DNA from: NS-12 sp045403215
GTDB taxonomy: Bacteria; Nitrospirota; Nitrospiria; Nitrospirales; NS-4
Direction: 5' to 3'
Assembly (NCBI GenBank): GCA_045403215.1
Contig: JAXIOW010000006.1
Span: forward strand, 1 to 37,869
Length of the DNA stretch: 37,869 bases
Made by a program: the position numbers and the translations under genes. Of this stretch, positions 17,866 through 24,544 are shown piece by piece. Below the pieces are notes generated by a model. That model saw nothing but the letters and a program-made list of their open reading frames with translations, was not told where the DNA came from and ran no database searches. Positions within the stretch are counted from its first letter, which is position 1. Each line of letters starts with the position of its first letter.

Positions 17866-18309
17866 TCAGTAGCGCACGGTGACGGAACTGGCGCTGCTGC
17901 GCGCTCCGAAGAACTTCCGGGAGAACTCCTCCACCACCGCAGGGTCGTAGCCCTTGCAACTGAAGATGTCGAGGTACGCCCGGTTCGTGTCGTTGGCGAA
18001 GTGTCCGCTGATCAGGGACGTCTCGATGAGCTGGATCATCGAGTAGCCTGCCACCCGTCCCTCACCGAAATGGACGATCTGGCACTCCCCGAATCGCTTC
18101 ATCCCGATCAGCTTGCAGAGCGCGAGGACGTAGGCCTCGATGTGGTCACGGTCCCGGATGGCTTCCGGCCTACAATCGTGAAGATCAACTGCAGCGGAGA
18201 GGCCCCAAGCTTTCCCCTCCCTGATCAACTCCTCCGGTGATCCTACGGGAGCGGACGTTGGGGCCATCGTTGGTAAGACGGCACCTTCAGCGTTGTCTAA
18301 TGCGTTCAT
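17866..18309 (-). CDS. SpeD-like protein (S-adenosylmethionine decarboxylase family) with variant processing site
   Basis: A 147-residue protein aligned by eye to class 1 AdoMet decarboxylase proenzymes: GLSAAVDLHDCRPEAI at 36-51, IVHFGEGRVAGYSMIQL, then ETSLISGHF at 96-104 and LDIFSCKGYDP at 113-123. In the canonical enzyme the pyruvoyl-forming Ser lies in AESHxSIH; here Ser98, the processing His (His103, five residues later) and the catalytic Cys118 line up, but one residue is inserted (Thr97) and the His after the Ser is Leu99. Autocleavage looks possible, but the substrate may not be AdoMet. No spermidine synthase gene is nearby. An AGGAGG site lies 12 bases before the ATG, and a promoter is seen at 18386-18413. 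Confidence 0.75.
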   Translation of the reverse strand: MNALDNAEGAVLPTMAPTSAPVGSPEELIREGKAWGLSAAVDLHDCRPEAIRDRDHIEAYVLALCKLIGMKRFGECQIVHFGEGRVAGYSMIQLIETSLISGHFANDTNRAYLDIFSCKGYDPAVVEEFSRKFFGARSSASSVTVRY

Positions 18310-18385
18310 CGATACGGAGCACCTCCTGGTTGATGTGACGGTTGTAAGGGTGACTGGCTACGCTGAACTCGCATCCTGGAAACGC

Positions 18386-18413
18386 ACTATAGCACAGTAT
18401 TTTCCACACGCAA
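18386..18413 (-). promoter_or_regulatory. Possible sigma-70 promoter for the SpeD-like gene
   Basis: On the minus strand TTGCGT (18408-18413) and TATAGT (18386-18391) are separated by 16 bases in a local AT-rich stretch that contrasts with the GC-rich surroundings. It would give a leader of about 70 bases before ATG at 18309. Confidence 0.45.
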
Positions 18414-18451
18414 TATTTTTTTTCAGCACGCTCGAACTTTCTCGCTCCTGG

Positions 18452-18775
18452 TTAGTACTCTTTGGCGGGGGCGTAATCTCGGATCCGCGCGTGTGCTTCC
18501 TCGACGCTCATCCGCTTCACCTCCACCTGCCGGCGCACCCACAGTTCGTGCTGCTTGCGAAGCTGATACTCCTGCCGGCGTTGCAGCGCGCCGCCGCCCA
18601 GCGTCCAGATCGACGTGAAGAAGGTGTCCTGCTGCGCAGACAGCAGGCCGGCCTGCCCCAGGACCGCCTGCTCGTCGAACACCGGCGAGTCCCAGGCCCA
18701 GCTCTCGTCGTAGGCCGGCGCGGTTGCACAGGATGCCAGCACGAGGCCGGCCAGCAGGAGCGCCGCGGATTTCAT
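18452..18775 (-). CDS. Small lipoprotein of unknown function
   Basis: A 107-residue protein beginning MKSAALLLAGLVLASCATAP, a clear lipoprotein signal with the Cys at residue 16. The mature part starts acidic and aromatic (YDESWAWDSPVFDEQ) and continues with a charged helix rich in Arg, Glu and Gln (LQRRQEYQLRKQHELWVRRQVEVKRM). No family is recognised. It lies 55 bases downstream of putA on the same strand, so it may be co-transcribed, but no functional link is evident. Confidence 0.65.
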   Translation of the reverse strand: MKSAALLLAGLVLASCATAPAYDESWAWDSPVFDEQAVLGQAGLLSAQQDTFFTSIWTLGGGALQRRQEYQLRKQHELWVRRQVEVKRMSVEEAHARIRDYAPAKEY

Positions 18776-18830
18776 GGCGGCAGCATAGCCGGCGGACGGG
18801 ACTGAATCAAGGTCGCAACGGAGGAAGAGG

Positions 18831-21800
18831 TCAGGAGAATTCCGGGCTGAAGCCGCGTCTGAGCGTGTTCTCCGAGATGACAGAGCCCGAGACGAACTGG
18901 AGGAGGTAGTCCGGTCCTCCGGCCTTGGCCCCGATACCGGAGAGGCGGCTTCCGCCGAATGGCTGGCGGCCCACCAGCGCGCCGGTGATACCCCGGTTGA
19001 TGTACAGGTTGCCGACCAGGAACTCCTCGCGCGCCCGCGCGATGTTGCAGGGACTCCGTGAGAAGAGCCCGCCGGTGAGCGCGTACTCGGTCGCGTTGGC
19101 GAGGGCCAGGGCCTCGTCGAAGTCCCGCGCCCGCAACACCGCCAAGACCGGCCCGAAGATCTCTTCGCAGGCCAGGCGGTGCGTTGGGCGGATGTTCGTG
19201 ACGATCGCCGGTCCGAGGAAGTTCGGCCCCGGCCGTCGCGCGAGGTCCGGCAGCAACACGGGCGTCCCTTCCTGTTTCGCGATCGCCAGATAGTCCCTCA
19301 CCTTCTGCACGGCGCGTTGATCGATCAGGGGGCCGAGCCCCGTGCCCGGCTCTTCGGGTGGGCCCATGCGCACGCTGCGCGCGGCCTCCACCAGCCGCTC
19401 GACGAAGGCGTCGTGGATGGCGTCCACGACGATCGCGCGCGAGCAGGCGGAGCACTTCTGCCCCTGGTAGCCCAGGAAGGAAGCGATCACGCCTGCCACC
19501 GCTTCATCCAGATCGGCGGTGTCGTCCACGATGATTGCGTTCTTGCCCCCCATTTCCGCGACGACCTTCTTCACCTCCCGCTGCCCCGGCGAGACTCGCG
19601 CCGCATCGGCGATGATCTGGAGGCCGACTGCCTTTGAGCCGGTGAAGGCGATCACGGAGACGTCAGGGTGCGCGACCAGGCGGCGGCCCGCCTCCGGCTC
19701 GCCGGGCAGAAATTGCAGGACGCCGTCCGGCAGCCCGGCCTCGCGGAAGACTTCCACCAGCGCGTGCCCGGTGACCGGGGACCTTTCCGACGGCTTGAAC
19801 GCGACGGTGTTGCCGGTGACCAGCGCCGCGGCCACCATGCCGGTCGGGATTGCGAGCGGAAAGTTCCACGGGGAGAGGACCGCCACGACGCCACGCGGGC
19901 GGTACACCAGGTGGTTGAGCTCACCCGGCAGCGTCCCGAGCCGGATCGGCTCCGCCAGGTGTCGCATCTGTCGGCGGTAGTATTCGAGGAAGTCGATGGC
20001 CTCGGCCACGTCGGCATCGGCGTCGCGCCAGCCCTTGCCCACTTCCAAGGATTCCAGCGCGGCCAGATCGACCCGGCGCCGGCGCAGCAGGTCGGCGGCC
20101 TTCGCCAAGACCGCCATCCGGTCCGACGCGGGAGTCGCCGCCCAGGACCGGCCGCTCGCCACCGCGCGGGCGACGGCCTCGTCCACGTCCTCGGGGACCG
20201 CCGCGCTCACGACGCCGACCACCTCCTCGGGCCTGGCCGGGTTGCGTACGGTCAGGGCTGGTCTCGTGAGGCCTTTGGGCGGGGGGAAGGCCAGCTCGAT
20301 GCGCCGCCCGAGCGTGGCGCGCACGGTGGCGAGCGCGGCACGCATGCGCTCGCGGGCCTCGGCGCGGGAGAAATCCGTGTGAGGCTCGTTCGTGAACCCC
20401 CCACCCTCACCCTCCCCCTCAAGGGGGGAGGGATGGGTGGGGGTGGCGCGTGATTCGACGGGCTCGGCCAGAACGGTCGGGGTGTCTGGGGGCTTCAGCA
20501 ACTCGTCGAGGCGCTGGTTGCCCAGGAACTGGCGGCGCAGGATGGACTCGTTGGCGGTGTTCTCCAACAGGCGCCGGACGAGATAAGCCATGCCGGGAAT
20601 CAAATCGCCGACCGGAGCGTAGACCCGCAGGCGATATCCGGCGTCCACGATGGCGGCCTGAAGCGGCTCGGCCATCCCGTACAGCATCTGGAGCTCCACG
20701 ACCTTCGTCGCGAGCCCCTTACGTTCCGTTTCGGCCATCACCATCGCGACGTGGCGCAGGTTGTGTGTGCCAAATGCCGGCCGGATCACCACGTGGTGCT
20801 CCAGCAGGAGCGGGATCAGCCGTTCGTAGCAGGCGTCGGTGTCGTCCTTGCGGGCGAAGACCGGCACGGGCCACCCGCGCTGGCGGTGCATGATCGTCTC
20901 GTAGTCCCAGTAGGCGCCCTTGACCAAGCGGACGCCCATCGGCGTCCCGCGGGCCTCGGCCCAGGCGAGCAAGTCCCTGATGTCGCGCATGGTGTCCTTC
21001 AGGTATGCCTGCAGCGCGAGGCTGGCGAAGGGATAGGCGCGAAACTCTTCTTCCATAAGGAGGCGTCGGACGATCCCGATCGTCAGGTCCTTCCACTCGT
21101 AGTGCTCCATGTCAAAGGTGACGGCGACCCCGTGCTGCATGGCCGCGCTGAGCAGCGGGCGCAACCGGGCTGCGACGGCCGTGTAGCAGCCCTCCGGATC
21201 GATCGGATCGAACTGCGAGTAGAGCGCCGACAGCTTGATCGACACCTGGGTCCGTGGCAGCGGGCCTAGGTGGTCGGCTTCGAGAAGGGGCGAGGGCCGC
21301 CACTCGCCAGCGGCCGCTGCCAAGGCCGTGATGGCCTCGCGGTAGCGAGCGGCGTAGGCTTCGGCTTCCGGCTCGCAGACTGTCGCCTCGCCCAGGAGGT
21401 CCACCGAGTGCGCGATGCCGCGCTTCCAGAGGTCGGCGACGGCCGGGAGCGCCTCCTTCATGCCAGCGCCCACAATGAACTGGTTCGCCATCTGGATCGC
21501 CTGGGTGTAGATCGTGTCGGCGGTCACGCCGGCTCCGAAGCCGACGGAGGAGAGGGCCCGCATGCCCCAGCGCATGAGCGAGCGCCCGCCAGGGGCGTCC
21601 CGCAGGCCGGCGTCCTGGCCGAAATACTCGTCCACGAGACGCTTGATCTGGGACGGGGTCTTCAGGGTGGGCAGGACGTCAATGAAGCGGAAGAGCTGGA
21701 CCTTGAAGGCGTCGTCGCGGATGGCCCATTCGAGGAGCCGGCCGGTCCACCATTTGCGGTCGAAGAGGCGGGGCGTGGTCGCGGTCGCGGCCTCGTACAG

Positions 21801-21845
21801 CCGCGTCGCGTGGCGGCAGATGTCGTCCTCTGTGGCGACGCCCAT
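18831..21845 (-). CDS. putA: Bifunctional proline dehydrogenase / P5C (glutamate semialdehyde) dehydrogenase
   Basis: A 1004-residue enzyme that oxidises proline to glutamate in two steps. The N-terminal part (to about residue 450) is the FAD-dependent proline dehydrogenase barrel, with VTFDMEHYEWKDLT, RLVKGAYWDYE and the FAD/substrate motif RRLLENTANES near 424. The C-terminal part (from about 500) is the NAD-dependent aldehyde dehydrogenase, with VLSPWNFPLAIPTG, Glu in EMGGKN near 764 and the catalytic Cys in GYQGQKCSACS near 797. No N-terminal DNA-binding domain is present, so it does not act as a repressor like E. coli PutA. The linker near 468-483 is encoded by a palindromic repeat. A TATAAT (21869-21874, minus strand) lies just upstream without a clear -35 box. 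Confidence 0.95.
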   Translation of the reverse strand: MGVATEDDICRHATRLYEAATATTPRLFDRKWWTGRLLEWAIRDDAFKVQLFRFIDVLPTLKTPSQIKRLVDEYFGQDAGLRDAPGGRSLMRWGMRALSSVGFGAGVTADTIYTQAIQMANQFIVGAGMKEALPAVADLWKRGIAHSVDLLGEATVCEPEAEAYAARYREAITALAAAAGEWRPSPLLEADHLGPLPRTQVSIKLSALYSQFDPIDPEGCYTAVAARLRPLLSAAMQHGVAVTFDMEHYEWKDLTIGIVRRLLMEEEFRAYPFASLALQAYLKDTMRDIRDLLAWAEARGTPMGVRLVKGAYWDYETIMHRQRGWPVPVFARKDDTDACYERLIPLLLEHHVVIRPAFGTHNLRHVAMVMAETERKGLATKVVELQMLYGMAEPLQAAIVDAGYRLRVYAPVGDLIPGMAYLVRRLLENTANESILRRQFLGNQRLDELLKPPDTPTVLAEPVESRATPTHPSPLEGEGEGGGFTNEPHTDFSRAEARERMRAALATVRATLGRRIELAFPPPKGLTRPALTVRNPARPEEVVGVVSAAVPEDVDEAVARAVASGRSWAATPASDRMAVLAKAADLLRRRRVDLAALESLEVGKGWRDADADVAEAIDFLEYYRRQMRHLAEPIRLGTLPGELNHLVYRPRGVVAVLSPWNFPLAIPTGMVAAALVTGNTVAFKPSERSPVTGHALVEVFREAGLPDGVLQFLPGEPEAGRRLVAHPDVSVIAFTGSKAVGLQIIADAARVSPGQREVKKVVAEMGGKNAIIVDDTADLDEAVAGVIASFLGYQGQKCSACSRAIVVDAIHDAFVERLVEAARSVRMGPPEEPGTGLGPLIDQRAVQKVRDYLAIAKQEGTPVLLPDLARRPGPNFLGPAIVTNIRPTHRLACEEIFGPVLAVLRARDFDEALALANATEYALTGGLFSRSPCNIARAREEFLVGNLYINRGITGALVGRQPFGGSRLSGIGAKAGGPDYLLQFVSGSVISENTLRRGFSPEFS
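20396..20445. repeat. C/G-run palindromic repeat within the putA linker
   Basis: A run of CCC-rich triplets (CACCCTCACCCTCCCCCTC) is followed by its near reverse complement (AAGGGGGGAGGGATGGGTGG), forming an imperfect stem of about 20 bp with almost no loop. On the putA strand it is translated as THPSPLEGEGEGG, a peptide that I recognise as the usual translation of a widespread REP-like element. It lies exactly between the two enzyme domains. Confidence 0.7.
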
Positions 21846-21936
21846 GGCCTCGGACCCTTTCGATCTCCATTATACACCGCGCCTTGGCGCCGTCCTGTCC
21901 TTGAAATCCCTGGCAATGCTGGGCTAGACTGCGCGC

Positions 21937-22545
21937 ATGGCTGAGATTCCCGTCATCACCATCACCGGCTCCCAGCAGAAGGAGCCGAAGGAGTTCTTCA
22001 CGCGGGTCTTCTGCCTGCGCAAGGAGACGCCCCCGCTGGGGCTGCTGGTTGACTATCTGAAGTCACGGGGTGCCAACCCGATCATCCCGGCGGAGGTCAA
22101 TGAGAAGCTGTTGAACAGCTGGAACTGGGTCGGGATCGAGATCGGGTACGCGAAGGACCGCAAGCCGATACTTGTCACCTGCGTGCGCAAGGGCAGCGCC
22201 CAGGACGGGGTCTTCAAGCAGGACATCGAGGGCCTGCTCAACTACGTGGAAGCCCACCGCGAGCTCGATAACTGGCGCGTCGTGGACCAGTTGCGGGGTT
22301 GCCGGTTCTACATTGCGAACGTCCTGGACAAGAACGACATCACGGAGGAGGGCTACGACTTCAACAGCTGGGTCCTCCAGTTCTTCGAGGAGAACTGCGA
22401 CGGGATGGTCCAGATCGACGGCCAGGGCTTCTACGATCCGGAGACCGGCGAGCTGCTCTTCGAACTGCCGCCGAACGACGACGAGCCCGAGCCGCCCCAA
22501 CCCAGCTTGCTCAATCCGGAGAAGCCGAGCCAGCCCGCCAGCTAG
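21937..22545 (+). CDS. Conserved cytosolic protein of unknown function
   Basis: A 202-residue protein with no signal peptide or membrane segment. Its sequence looks well folded: the start MAEIPVITITGSQQKEPKEFFTRVF, a mixed alpha/beta core (LGLLVDYLKSRGANPIIPAEV, GIEIGYAKDRKPILVTCVRKG) and a Pro/Glu-rich tail after LLFELPPNDDEPE. Codon use matches the neighbours. I recognise no family or catalytic motif. It is divergent from putA and followed by two tRNA genes. Confident it is a gene; function unknown. Confidence 0.75.
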   Translation: MAEIPVITITGSQQKEPKEFFTRVFCLRKETPPLGLLVDYLKSRGANPIIPAEVNEKLLNSWNWVGIEIGYAKDRKPILVTCVRKGSAQDGVFKQDIEGLLNYVEAHRELDNWRVVDQLRGCRFYIANVLDKNDITEEGYDFNSWVLQFFEENCDGMVQIDGQGFYDPETGELLFELPPNDDEPEPPQPSLLNPEKPSQPAS

Positions 22546-22559
22546 GCACGCAGTGAGTC

Positions 22560-22589
22560 TGGACACATTCCAAAACAGTGTGCTATGGT
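22560..22589 (+). promoter_or_regulatory. Probable sigma-70 promoter for tRNA-Arg/tRNA-Lys
   Basis: TGGACA (22560-22565) and TATGGT (22584-22589) are separated by 18 bases. The predicted start is about 14 bases before tRNA-Arg, suitable for a short tRNA leader. Confidence 0.5.
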
Positions 22590-22609
22590 CATGGCCTCGC
22601 TTGGCCGGT

Positions 22610-22685
22610 GCGCCTGTAGCTCAGTGGATAGAGCACAAGCCTCCGGAGCTTGGGGCCGCAGGTTCAAATCCTGTCAGGCGCACCA
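22610..22685 (+). tRNA. tRNA-Arg (CCG anticodon)
   Basis: The acceptor arm GCGCCTG (22610-22616) pairs with CAGGCGC (22675-22681). The D-arm is AGCTCAGTGGATAGAGC, the anticodon stem CAAGC/GCTTG encloses loop CTCCGGA with CCG, and the T-arm is around GGTTCAAATCC. CCA is encoded at 22683-22685. It reads codon CGG. Confidence 0.95.
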
Positions 22686-22715
22686 ACCCCCAGCTTCTCG
22701 CCGATCCTTCCTGGT

Positions 22716-22791
<76 letters not shown>

Positions 22792-22799
22792 CCCCAATT

Positions 22800-22987
22800 G
22801 TTGTGCCCCACTTAAAATTTGGACAGGTAGCTTTAGTCAGGTGGATGCAGGAAACCCACTGAAATTATTCAACACCCATCGTAGCGGAAGACCGCCGAGG
22901 CCCTCTCAACAGAGTAATGAGCGAGTGCACTCGGATGTCCCTTGAGAAGTGGAGACTCGAACCAGAAATTAAGTGGGGCAGTACAAC
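22800..22987. mobile_element. 188-bp non-coding element with imperfect terminal inverted repeats (MITE-like)
   Basis: The left end (22800-22820, GTTGTGCCCCACTTAAAATT) and the reverse complement of the right end (22966-22987, GTTGTACTGCCCCACTTAAT) match apart from a small insertion and one or two bases. The interior is AT-richer than the surroundings and has no credible gene. It lies right after tRNA-Lys. It may be a MITE or a remnant of an insertion sequence; no flanking target duplication could be made out. Confidence 0.5.
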
Positions 22988-23081
22988 GATGAGGAATACG
23001 GACTCGGAGGGTTAGGAAAACAAATGAGGCAACGATGCCTCCGCAGGGTTAGGTTGTGCAGGGTTAGATTTTAGATGGCAT

Positions 23082-23121
23082 AAATCGATAGCTTGCATTC
23101 GATTTTTGTGTACGGTATGAT
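23082..23121 (+). promoter_or_regulatory. Sigma-70-type promoter with inverted repeat around the -35 box
   Basis: TTGCAT (23093-23098) and TATGAT (23116-23121) are exactly 17 bases apart. A perfect 7-bp inverted repeat, AAATCGA (23082-23088) and TCGATTT (23099-23105), brackets the -35 hexamer and could be an operator. The predicted start near 23128 gives a leader of about 110 bases before the 22-residue-repeat gene at 23238. Confidence 0.55.
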
Positions 23122-23237
23122 GCCGCCAGTCTAACCTGGCCATGGTACGCCGGTGCTGTGGTCCCCCCGGCCCGGCTCCAGCGTCCAACCCAGGGCAAAC
23201 CCGTAACGAAGGAGATCCCGAAGGAAGGGAGGTACGT

Positions 23238-23795
23238 ATGGATGAGTCCAAGGGTATTGTTGAGTCCGTCAAGGAGGCGATCGTCGGTTCGATCCGGGGC
23301 ACTGGCGAGATCGCGAGCGCCGTAGTTGACACCGTCAGCGGGACCTTGGTGCACACGATCAAGGGCACGGGTGCTGTGGGAACCGCCATCACTAGTATCG
23401 TGTCCGACATTCTGCGGGGCGTCATCCAGGGGACGTCCCAGATCGGCGGCGACGTGGGAGTCGCGGCCAAGGAGGCCGTTCTGGGCGTCCTACGCGGCAC
23501 GAAGGAGGTCGGCGTCGGAGCCAGCGAAGCGATCAGCGCTAGCGCGAGTGCGGTCGTCAAAGCGACGGCTGAGGTCGGGGGCGATGTCGCAAAGGCCGCG
23601 CGGAGCGCCGTGGAGGGCGCGATTGCGGGCGCCAAGGAGTTGGGCATCAACGTCGAGGAAGCCGCAACGGCCGCGGCGACCGGGGCCATTAAGGGCGCCG
23701 GCTCGATCAGCAAGGCGGCGGTGGAGCAGGTCCGAGACGTGGTGACGGGAACGATCAGTGGTGTCAAGGTTGTGGTGAAGGAGCCGTTAAAGTAA
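23238..23795 (+). CDS. Protein made of eight tandem 22-residue amphipathic repeats
   Basis: A 185-residue protein. After an 11-residue start (MDESKGIVESV), eight repeats follow without gaps at 12-33, 34-55, 56-77, 78-99, 100-121, 122-143, 144-165 and 166-185, the last two residues short. Within each unit, position 6 is usually Gly, 8 Ile/Leu/Val, 9 Lys/Arg, 10 Gly, 11 Thr or small, 14 Ile/Val/Leu, 15 often Gly and 18 often Val. Hydrophobic residues recur every 3-4 positions, which fits an 11/3 helix lying on a membrane surface, as in apolipoproteins and synucleins; that comparison is inference. No Cys, Trp or signal peptide is present. ATG at 23238 has GGGAGGT four bases upstream, and a promoter is seen at 23082-23121. 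Function unknown. Confidence 0.78.
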   Translation: MDESKGIVESVKEAIVGSIRGTGEIASAVVDTVSGTLVHTIKGTGAVGTAITSIVSDILRGVIQGTSQIGGDVGVAAKEAVLGVLRGTKEVGVGASEAISASASAVVKATAEVGGDVAKAARSAVEGAIAGAKELGINVEEAATAAATGAIKGAGSISKAAVEQVRDVVTGTISGVKVVVKEPLK

Positions 23796-23879
23796 CCGGT
23801 CACCGCGCCGCACCTCGCCGTCCACACGCATCGACGACCGCGCCCTGCGGGTCGTGCTGCCACCCAGCGCGAAATTTTC

Positions 23880-23908
23880 TTGACAAAACCACGCCAAAGT
23901 CATGTAAT
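23880..23908 (+). promoter_or_regulatory. Near-consensus sigma-70 promoter upstream of a terminator-ended leader
   Basis: A perfect -35 TTGACA (23880-23885) is followed after exactly 17 bases by TGTAAT (23903-23908). The surrounding 40 bases are AT-rich in an otherwise GC-rich genome. It is the best promoter in the window and points to the small transcript at 23915-24028. Confidence 0.7.
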
Positions 23909-23914
23909 TAAGGA

Positions 23915-24028
23915 AGTTTTGCTCTTCAGCCAGCCTTAGCGGGCAGGCGCAGAGGCCTGTAAGTTGAAGGCGCAATCGGTCCTCTCCCTTGGACCAAGCG
24001 GGAGAACGCGATTGCGCCTTGTTTTTTG
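23915..24028 (+). ncRNA. Candidate small RNA or transcription attenuator
   Basis: The interval between a near-consensus promoter and a strong intrinsic terminator is about 113 bases with no credible reading frame. It can fold into a first hairpin (CAGGC/GCCTG, near 23944-23959) and the long terminator stem. Inside the terminator loop, GGTCC/GGACC or alternatively CTCCC/GGGAG can pair, so two folds compete. The HTH gene starts 16 bases after the T-run, so the RNA may be either an independent small RNA or a leader controlling that gene. I recognise no known riboswitch, 6S or SRP RNA features. Confidence 0.55.
23967..24027 (+). terminator. Strong intrinsic terminator with long loop
   Basis: AAGGCGCAATCG (23967-23978) pairs perfectly with CGATTGCGCCTT (24009-24020), a 12-bp stem, followed after one G by six T residues (24022-24027). 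The 30-base loop can form a smaller internal hairpin. Confidence 0.75.
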
Positions 24029-24043
24029 GGGGCAGATCGCTAC

Positions 24044-24385
24044 ATGAGCGAAGCAGACGAACGAGCCTCATTGAATCAGCCCTCTCTAACGGGAGGGGAC
24101 CCCGCTGACACCCCTCCCGTACCCACTGTATCGCCGGTCGGCCTGCGGCGTCGTGGTCGTCCGAAGGGGCAGAGTTACATGGAACCGGCCCTCCTTGTGA
24201 CCATCCGGCAGCGGCTAAAGCTTTCCCAGGCGATCCTCGCCAAGATCGTGGGGGTATCGCGCACCACGGTCAGCATGTGGGAGAACGGACACGTACCGAT
24301 TCCCAAGGCGGCGGTTGAGTTGCTCAATCGGCTGTTCCCCTGGCTCGATCGACCAGTAAGACAATATTCGCAGCCTCCCGTCTGA
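24044..24385 (+). CDS. Helix-turn-helix (XRE/MqsA-like) DNA-binding protein
   Basis: A 113-residue protein. Its C-terminal half is a helix-turn-helix of the XRE type: LVTIRQRLKLSQAILAKIVG, then VSRTTVSMWENGHVPIPKAAVELLNRL, the arrangement seen in MqsA and YgiT antitoxin-like regulators. No toxin gene or zinc-binding cysteines are present beside it. The first 45 residues are probably disordered and include a segment encoded by the 38-bp palindromic repeat (24091-24128). ATG at 24044 lies 16 bases after the T-run of a terminator; an internal ATG at 24179 would leave only the DNA-binding domain. The cyclase/HD-GYP gene follows after 159 bases, so control of that gene is possible but unproven. 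Confidence 0.72.
   Translation: MSEADERASLNQPSLTGGDPADTPPVPTVSPVGLRRRGRPKGQSYMEPALLVTIRQRLKLSQAILAKIVGVSRTTVSMWENGHVPIPKAAVELLNRLFPWLDRPVRQYSQPPV
24091..24128 (+). repeat. 38-bp palindromic repeat inside the HTH gene (copy 2)
   Basis: GGGAGGGG and CCCCTCCC arms around a 12-base loop, followed by GTACCCACTG. It differs from the purE copy (9123-9160) at four positions, one of them in the tail and three in the loop, so both stems are intact. Here it is translated as GGDPADTPPVPT, in another frame than in purE. Confidence 0.7.
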
Positions 24386-24475
24386 GCCGTCGCCGGCCCC
24401 GTTCTTCTGCCAACCTTGAAACGCGGCGCCTCGTTGGGTGCCGGGCTTGCCCTGACCAGTAACGAGGGGCTCGCC

Positions 24476-24504
24476 TTGACAAGCCATAGGCTATGAGATA
24501 GGTT
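24476..24504 (+). promoter_or_regulatory. Possible promoter for the cyclase/HD-GYP gene
   Basis: A perfect TTGACA (24476-24481) is followed after 17 bases by a poor -10 box, TAGGTT (24499-24504). The predicted leader is about 35 bases. The weak -10 may indicate need for an activator. Confidence 0.35.
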
Positions 24505-24544
24505 GACCTTCTCTCAGGAATAACCAGACGTTGGGTATGGTTGT

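Noticed and set aside
23007..23068. Three short GGGTTAG motifs
   Set aside because: Irregular spacing and too few copies to call a repeat array; no CRISPR-like spacing was seen anywhere in the window.
23012..23863. 283-codon minus-strand frame rich in Ala, Thr and Pro opposite the repeat protein
   Set aside because: Its regularity is simply the complement of the 22-residue repeats; the plus strand has the promoter and ribosome binding site.
24044..24385. HTH protein as antitoxin of a toxin-antitoxin pair
   Set aside because: The helix-turn-helix resembles MqsA-type antitoxins, but no small toxin gene lies beside it and the zinc-binding cysteines of MqsA are absent.
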